A stretch of DNA of 64,000 bases from Spiroplasma tabanidicola (lineage in GTDB: Bacteria > Bacillota_I > Bacilli_A > Mycoplasmatales > Mycoplasmataceae). The notes beneath the pieces are model-generated. The model saw only the letters and a program-made list of their open reading frames with translations. It did not search any database and was not told where the DNA came from. Shown one piece after another: positions 59,443 to 64,000 of the stretch. The stretch is from positions 930,001 to 994,000 of the forward strand of contig NZ_CP046276.1 of the NCBI RefSeq assembly GCF_009730595.1. Direction: 5' to 3'. Position 1 is the stretch's first letter. Every line of letters begins with the position of its first letter. The translations under genes and the position numbers were made by a program.

Positions 59443-59570
59443 AAAAAAGACCCAAAAAGGGTCTTTTTTAAGCATATAGATTTAAACTCTTATTGCTGGT
59501 TTCCCCTGATTTAAGCACCTAATTTAATAGGTTGCTACTACTTCTACGAGTTTACTCTCTCAATAGTTCT
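59443..59570 (-). promoter_or_regulatory. SAM-I-like riboswitch with intrinsic terminator upstream of metK
   Basis: Minus strand aptamer 59570-59485, terminator 59470-59443. Sequence matches to the S-box consensus: AGAGAG near the 5' end, GCAACC (59535 region) and GGTGCTTAAATCAG (about 59519), then CAATAAGAG closing the stem; AACT..ATTG pairs with CAAT..AGTT as P1. The terminator AAAAAAGACCC/GGGTCTTTTTT lies between aptamer and metK. TAAACTC in the aptamer is complementary to GAGTTTA after P1, an alternative pairing. It is shorter (~85 nt) than usual SAM-I aptamers. Confidence 0.7.
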
Positions 59571-59591
59571 TAATAAAAATGTTTATCTTTA

Positions 59592-59603
59592 ATATCATAA
59601 CAA
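59592..59603 (-). promoter_or_regulatory. Putative metK promoter with extended -10
   Basis: TG-T-TATGAT on the minus strand about 25 nt ahead of the riboswitch: an extended -10 without clear -35. It overlaps the stop codon region of the upstream hydrolase gene. Confidence 0.4.
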
Positions 59604-59607
59604 AAAA

Positions 59608-60564
59608 TTAGATTTTTGAAATAATATTTTCAAAGTTTTGTTCATTGTATTTATATAATCAAAAATGTTTACAATCTTTTAAAGTGTTCAATTTATACTT
59701 TTGTTTATCTAACTTATTAATAAATTTTGCTAATTTTTTTTGTTTTGTATATATATCTAAATTAGGCAAAATTAAAGTAATTTTACACTTAGCATTATTA
59801 ATATATTTTTTAGTTCTTCTTTTGATAATATAATTTTGTAAGGTTTCTCTAAAAGTATAAGTTCCTTTTTCAAGATGATTTACATCAATTTCTTTACTGA
59901 TTTTTTCATCATCAATTAAATCAATACCATTTAACTTATCTTTTAATTTTATTTTTTGATAAAAAATAAAACCAATTATACATTTAATTATATTTGAAAT
60001 ACCATTTCTATAACCTTTATTTATTTTGAAACTTGTTATTATTATTTTTTCTATTTTTGGATTGCTGCTAAAATATAAGGCCATATGAGAACTAAATCCA
60101 GAAGTTAACAAAATAATCTTTTTTTTAGGATATTTTTCATTTATCGATTCAATAATTTCATCCAAATCAGATATAAAAGTTGCTTGACTAGCATCTTTAT
60201 AAACGGCGTTTTTTCCACAACCCCTTTGGTCATAAGCAATAATATCTATATCTAAATTTTTTTTAATAAAATAACTAATTAAATTATCATACTCATTTTT
60301 TGTTGATTTAAAATCATGAATGCTAATGATTATTTTTTTATTTTTTTTATTAATTTGACCATTTAATGACAAATCATATCCATCTTTTGTTTTATAACTT
60401 TTTAAATCAACAAACTCACCTCTTTGTTTTGCTTGTGTTTTAAATTTCAAACTACTCATTTTAATAAATCTATGTAGAAAATATAAAAAAATAAAAAATA
60501 AAAATGTTGCTCCAATAATATAAAAAATTGGAGTTATTAGTTCCAATAAAGGTTCTCAAACCAT
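59608..60564 (-). CDS. Membrane-anchored alpha/beta hydrolase
   Basis: 318 residues with UGA-Trp. N-terminal transmembrane segment (IIGATFLFFIFLYFLHRFI); then an alpha/beta hydrolase core: IIISIHDFKST (oxyanion region), IIAYDQRGCGKNA, the nucleophile elbow LTSGFSSHMALYF (Ser in GFSS), and a C-terminal His in DCKHFW. Several Mollicute hydrolases of this kind act on lipids or small esters. Start MVWEPL at 60564 is preceded by GGGGGT. Substrate unknown. Confidence 0.83.
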
Positions 60565-60635
60565 TAATGTACCCCCTTTAGCATATTGATTTTAACATAA
60601 AAAAATACAACAAAGGTTGTACTTATAAATGCTAA

Positions 60636-61001
60636 CTAATCCCCATGTGAAAGATCTAAGGCATATACATCAAATTGACCCATAAATCAAAATGCAAAAA
60701 TAACGTTTTGCTTTCTTACGATAAACTCATCGTTACCCATAACATTAATTGATTCATAAATAACATTCCCAGCATCTTGTTCTAAGTTTATACGCATTCT
60801 TTCAAAGTCATAAATAGTAGATCTACCATACATTTCGTTTTTACGTTCAAATTCTACTTCTGTTAAAATTCTTTCATAGGTATCTCTATATTTAGCCACT
60901 GTTTTCAAACGTGTCTCTAATCCTCTACACACATTTTTAACTTCTTTATCTAGGGCAAACAATGCTTCATGTAAATTTCTAAGTTTATCATGTCTTTTCA
61001 T
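60636..61001 (-). CDS. Conserved-looking hypothetical protein
   Basis: 121 residues with one UGA-Trp. Start MKRHDKLRNLHEALF at 61001 with GGGAGAA 9 nt upstream. Charged and helical (LETRLKTVAKYRDTYERIL), then a C-terminal beta-rich end (VIFAFWFMGQFDVYAL). No signal peptide, no recognised domain. Promoter -10 TATAAT-like at ~61050. Confidence 0.75.
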
Positions 61002-61120
61002 CTTTTATTCTTCTCCCACATTAGGCCAACTTCTAACCTTGATATATTATATTATATCATAAAAATTATTTTTTTATTAAATATGCTATAATACTACGTT
61101 TTAATAGCCTATATTTAAAA

Positions 61121-61882
61121 TTAAATAACTTGAATTCTTTCAATACTTTTTGCTTTTTTATTTTCAAATCTAATTATAACAGCTTGTAACTTCCCTGCAT
61201 TTTCTGATGGAATAAACTTTGTTGGTAATCCTGTTTTTTCTTTATAGATTACTTCATCTGGATTTGCTCCTATTATTGAATTTATTGGACCCGTCATTCC
61301 TATATCAGTTATAAAAGCCGTTCCTTTTGGTAAAATTCTTTCATCTGCAGTTTGTACATGTGTATGAGTTCCTACTAAAGCACTAATTTTACCATCGTAA
61401 TTTCAAGCAAAAGCTATTTTTTCAGCACTTGCTTCTGCATGAAAATCAACAATATGGATATCACTATTATCATTTTCGAGTAATTTATCAAGAACTTCAA
61501 ATGGACTATTTGCATGATCCATAAAAGTTGTTCCAAGTAAATTGGTAATTCGGATTTTAAATCCATTTTTTTCAAATAAAACAGTTCCCTTTCCTGGTAA
61601 ACTTTCATACATATTTAAAGGTCTTAATAAATCATTTGTTTCTATTATAAATTCTTGAGTTTCTTTTACTTTAAAAATGTGGTTACCTGAAGTAATAACA
61701 TCCACTTTTAATTGTTTTAAAAAGTTATAATGATTTTTATTTATCCCCTTACCATGAGATATATTTTCAGCATTAGCAACAACAAAATCAATATTATTTT
61801 TAGCTACAATATTATTTAAATGTTTTTTTAAAACATCTCTACCTGATTTTGAGTAAATATCTCCTATTATTAATATATTCAC
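61121..61882 (-). CDS. ymdB: Metallophosphoesterase of the YmdB family (TIGR00282)
   Basis: 253 residues with UGA-Trp. Metal-binding motifs: ILIIGDIYSKSGR, ANAENISHGKG, ITSGNHIFK, HIVDFHAEASAEK and ALVGTHTHVQTADE. Family members are phosphodiesterases with activity on 2',3'-cyclic nucleotides and RNA in B. subtilis. Start GTG at 61882 overlaps the stop of ylxM by one base, an unusual but well-coupled start. Part of ftsY-ylxM-ymdB. Confidence 0.93.
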
Positions 61883-62199
61883 TAAATTTCTTCCTCTATA
61901 TTTCTAATTAATACTTCAATATTTATTTTACTCTCTTTAAAGTTATCGATTTGTTGTTTTATAAAATCATTTTTTTCTTTTATATGAAGTTTATTTTCAA
62001 AATCTTTTAGATTATTTATTGTTTTATTTATACTATCAAAAACAGCATTTTTTGAAATTCCTAGCTGTTCTCCAATTTCTTGAAATGTTAAATCTTCAAA
62101 ATAATATAGCTCAAAATACTCTTTTTGTTTTTCGGTCAATAGTTCTTTGTAGTAATCATATAAACTACTTATTTCTTCATTTTTGTTAATATTACTCAT
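61882..62199 (-). CDS. ylxM: SRP-associated DNA-binding protein YlxM
   Basis: 105 residues. Helix-turn-helix of sigma-70 region 4 type: LLTEKQKEYFELYYFEDLTF, QEIGEQLGISKNAVFDSINK. The YlxM/p13 family is found next to ffh or ftsY in Gram-positives and binds the SRP. Its start overlaps the end of ftsY by 8 nt (ATGAGTAA), and its stop overlaps ymdB. Confidence 0.93.
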   Translation of the reverse strand: MSNINKNEEISSLYDYYKELLTEKQKEYFELYYFEDLTFQEIGEQLGISKNAVFDSINKTINNLKDFENKLHIKEKNDFIKQQIDNFKESKINIEVLIRNIEEEI

Positions 62200-63172
62200 C
62201 TAAATCCTCTTCCATAAAGTCACTTGCCAAATCTCAAATGTAGTCATCTAAATCAAATTCTTTAATATCTTCAACTTTTTCGCCATAACCAACTAATTTA
62301 ACTGGAATATTTAAAATATCTTTAATTGCAAGAGCAATTCCACCTTTACTTGTTCCATCCATTTTAGTTAAAACAATTCCTGTAACATTTGTTGCTTCTG
62401 AAAAGGCTTTTGCTTGATTTACACCATTTTGTCCAGTTTGAGCATCAATTACCAATAAACGTTCATGAGGTCCATCTTCAACACTTTTTTTAACAATCTT
62501 TGTCATTTTTTCAAGTTCTCTCATTAAATGCTCTTTATTTTGTAATCTTCCTGCGGTATCAATTAACAAAAGGTCATAACTATTTTCTAATCCTTTTTTA
62601 ACCCCATCAAAAACAACACTAGCTGGATCTGAAGAATTTCCTTTGATTAAATCAACACCTTTTAATCTTTTTGAACATCATTCTTCCAATTGTTCAACAG
62701 CTCCTGCTCTAAATGTATCTGCTGCTACTATTAAAACTTTTTTCCCCATTTTTGAATAATAGTTGGCAATTTTGGCAATACTTGTTGTTTTTCCAACACC
62801 ATTAACTCCAACCATTACATAAATATTTAAACGATTATCTTTTCAGTTTAATTTAATATCATATTTTCCTGAATCATTATATGCATAATATAACTCTTCT
62901 GCAAGAATTTCTTTAATATCATCAAAATTATGTTTTGGTTTAACTCTTTTTTGAACTGCATTAGATATTTCTAAAACCATTTTCATACCCATATCAGTTT
63001 TTATCAAAACATTTTCTAACTCTTCAAAAAATTCACTATTTGCGCTTTTGTATTTTTTACTTAATTTTTTTATATCACTTGAAAAAGTTAAAGTATTTTT
63101 ATGTTCTTTTAAGTGTTTTTTTTGTGTTTTTTTTATTTTTCTTCTTTCTTTTAAATTTGCTCAAAATCCCAT
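62192..63172 (-). CDS. ftsY: Signal recognition particle receptor FtsY
   Basis: 326 residues with UGA-Trp. A short basic N-terminal region, a four-helix N domain ([22 protein letters not shown]) and the G domain with [56 protein letters not shown]. Binds GTP and docks SRP-bound ribosomes at the membrane. Start ATG GGA at 63172 after AAAGGGGAC; heads ftsY-ylxM-ymdB. Confidence 0.95.
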
Positions 63173-63208
63173 AATATTGTCCCCTTTTGCTATATAATAA
63201 TTTTATAG

Positions 63209-63224
63209 TATTTTTATACTATTT
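63209..63224. other. Palindrome between divergent ftsY and the 63.2-kb gene
   Basis: TAGTAT-TTTT-ATACTA lies in the 72-nt divergent region and overlaps -10-like TATAAA/TATAAT sequences on both strands. It may be an operator or a shared promoter core; chance is possible at this AT content. Confidence 0.3.
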
Positions 63225-63244
63225 AGAGTTTTAGGGTGATATTT

Positions 63245-63895
63245 ATGAAAAAATGATTAAAAGTGTTATTTGCATTAAATATGAACGCAACTCCTTTAAA
63301 AGAACTTTACAGTATAACTGAAAGAAAAAGTAATAAGTACAAAGGCTTTTTACAAGATTCAGAAATTGATTTATACATTAAAAAAGATTTATCTTTTATT
63401 GGTAGCGACAAAGATTTTGTATTGCAAAATTTAGACGATATGATTAAAGAAAACTTTGCTGATTATGACTTAGGCGAAGAATTTTTAAAACTTACAAATT
63501 ATGAATTTATAAGTTATGATAATTATCAAGTTACCTTAAAATTTTTTGATAAATATGGTGAATCTTGCTTAGGAAAAAGTGTAATTAAAACATTTGATGT
63601 ATTAATTTATAATTATGATAATTTTGAAAAATTACAAAATGAAGTTCTTTTAAATAGCAAAGTTGTAATTCCTGTGAATATAGTGAATTTAAAAGAAGTT
63701 GTTGATTATGTAAGTAATATGTATAAAGAAGAATTTAATAAAATAGCAAGTGAAAATATTTATCTAAATGATGAAAAAGACTTTTTCAACTATTTAAGCT
63801 TTTTTGAAATTGATGATTATGGGAACTTAAAAGCAGAATTTTTAGGTTCAAATATTTTATCAATTCCACTATATCAATTATCAGTAACTATTTAA
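63245..63895 (+). CDS. Hypothetical soluble protein
   Basis: 216 residues starting ATG AAA AAA TGA (MKKW) at 63245, reading UGA as Trp. Starts after GGGTGAT. Acidic/aromatic, mixed alpha/beta (DDMIKENFADYDLGEEFL, VTLKFFDKYGESCLGKS, LKEVVDYVSNMYKEEF). No signal peptide or known domain. Divergent from ftsY, ends at a strong terminator. Confidence 0.75.
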
Positions 63896-63921
63896 AAACA
63901 CTGCAAAAACAGTGTTTTTAT
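63894..63921. terminator. Terminator between convergent genes
   Basis: AAAAACACTG and CAGTGTTTTT form a perfect stem around CAAAAA, with T-run on the plus strand; on the other strand it overlaps the end of the gene at 63918. Confidence 0.88.
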
Positions 63922-64000
63922 TTACTTATTATTTTATTTAAAAATGTATTTATATCTTGATAAATTTTGTAGTATCCATATTCACAAAGACTATTATGTC
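63918..64000 (-). CDS. C-terminal end of a gene cut by the window edge
   Basis: Only about 27 codons are visible (HNSLCEYGYYKIYQDINTFL and on), with a TAA stop at 63918. The His followed by an aromatic-rich helix is what the C terminus of an alpha/beta hydrolase often looks like, but this is weak. Identity undetermined. Confidence 0.4.
   Translation of the reverse strand, partial: HNSLCEYGYYKIYQDINTFLNKIISK

Noticed and set aside
59443-59475. N-terminal extension of metK beginning MLKKDPFWVFF
   Set aside because: It translates the riboswitch terminator; the canonical MKNYFTSES start has the ribosome binding site.
61011-61019. GTGGGAGAA ahead of the 60.6-kb gene, resembling the MraZ box
   Set aside because: A single copy in the position of the ribosome binding site; no repeated boxes near a promoter.

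Overview
The window is a stretch of a Mollicutes chromosome, most likely of the Spiroplasma/Entomoplasma group (Mesoplasma or Entomoplasma-like). The sequence shows this in several ways. UGA must be read as tryptophan in most genes (pheS, pheT, gapN, sufB, pgi, metK and others only become full length that way). The DNA is very AT-rich, so GC-rich stretches are essentially the rRNA genes. Lipoprotein signals are of the MKKLL...AC type, and there is a single 16S-23S-5S operon with no tRNA in its spacer. The genus is an inference; no tRNA gene or CRISPR array was seen anywhere.

Layout. 1-7.4 kb (minus strand): division cluster mraZ-rsmH-ftsA (ftsA cut by the window edge) with a MraZ-type promoter, a small unknown gene, then the pheS-pheT-yceD-rpmF operon. 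7.5-12.8 kb: rRNA operon (minus) with RNase III processing stems around 23S and 16S and two tandem promoters. 12.76-14.29 kb: an intact IS1202-like element with a ~28-bp target duplication, inserted directly upstream of the rRNA promoters. 14.3-19.7 kb: a membrane protein with a QP-rich repeat, gapN, and a dut-like/unknown/SpoU methyltransferase operon. 19.7-24.6 kb: three tandem surface-anchored GH32 fructosidase paralogues. 25.1-31.5 kb: an ABC-2 exporter (ATPase on the plus strand, two permeases on the minus strand) whose permease genes bracket a GH85 endo-beta-N-acetylglucosaminidase lipoprotein, with a shrunken IS relic between ATPase and permease. 32.1-36.8 kb: pgi and an S1-domain protein, an NFU protein, and several membrane and lipoproteins, one with a J-like domain lacking HPD. 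36.8-41.4 kb: complete sufCDSUB Fe-S assembly operon. 41.6-45.7 kb: two large lipoproteins. 46-54 kb: an accessory zone with one near-intact and one decayed copy of one IS3-family element, a damaged copy of a second IS3-family element, a MerR-controlled flavodoxin/aldo-keto reductase pair, and a HIT hydrolase. 53.6-64 kb (mostly minus): yhaM, a very long E2-like protein without the lipoyl lysine, trmFO, metK behind a SAM-I-like riboswitch, an alpha/beta hydrolase, ymdB-ylxM-ftsY and small unknown genes.

How the parts fit. The housekeeping genes form tight operons with 1-8 nt overlaps. The surface enzymes (three GH32 and one GH85) suggest growth on fructose polymers or sucrose and on host N-glycans, feeding glycolysis (pgi, gapN). 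The most interesting items are the E2-like pseudo-acyltransferase, the compact SAM-I-like riboswitch, the MerR regulon with two 19-bp-spacer promoters, and the GH85/ABC-2 exporter locus.
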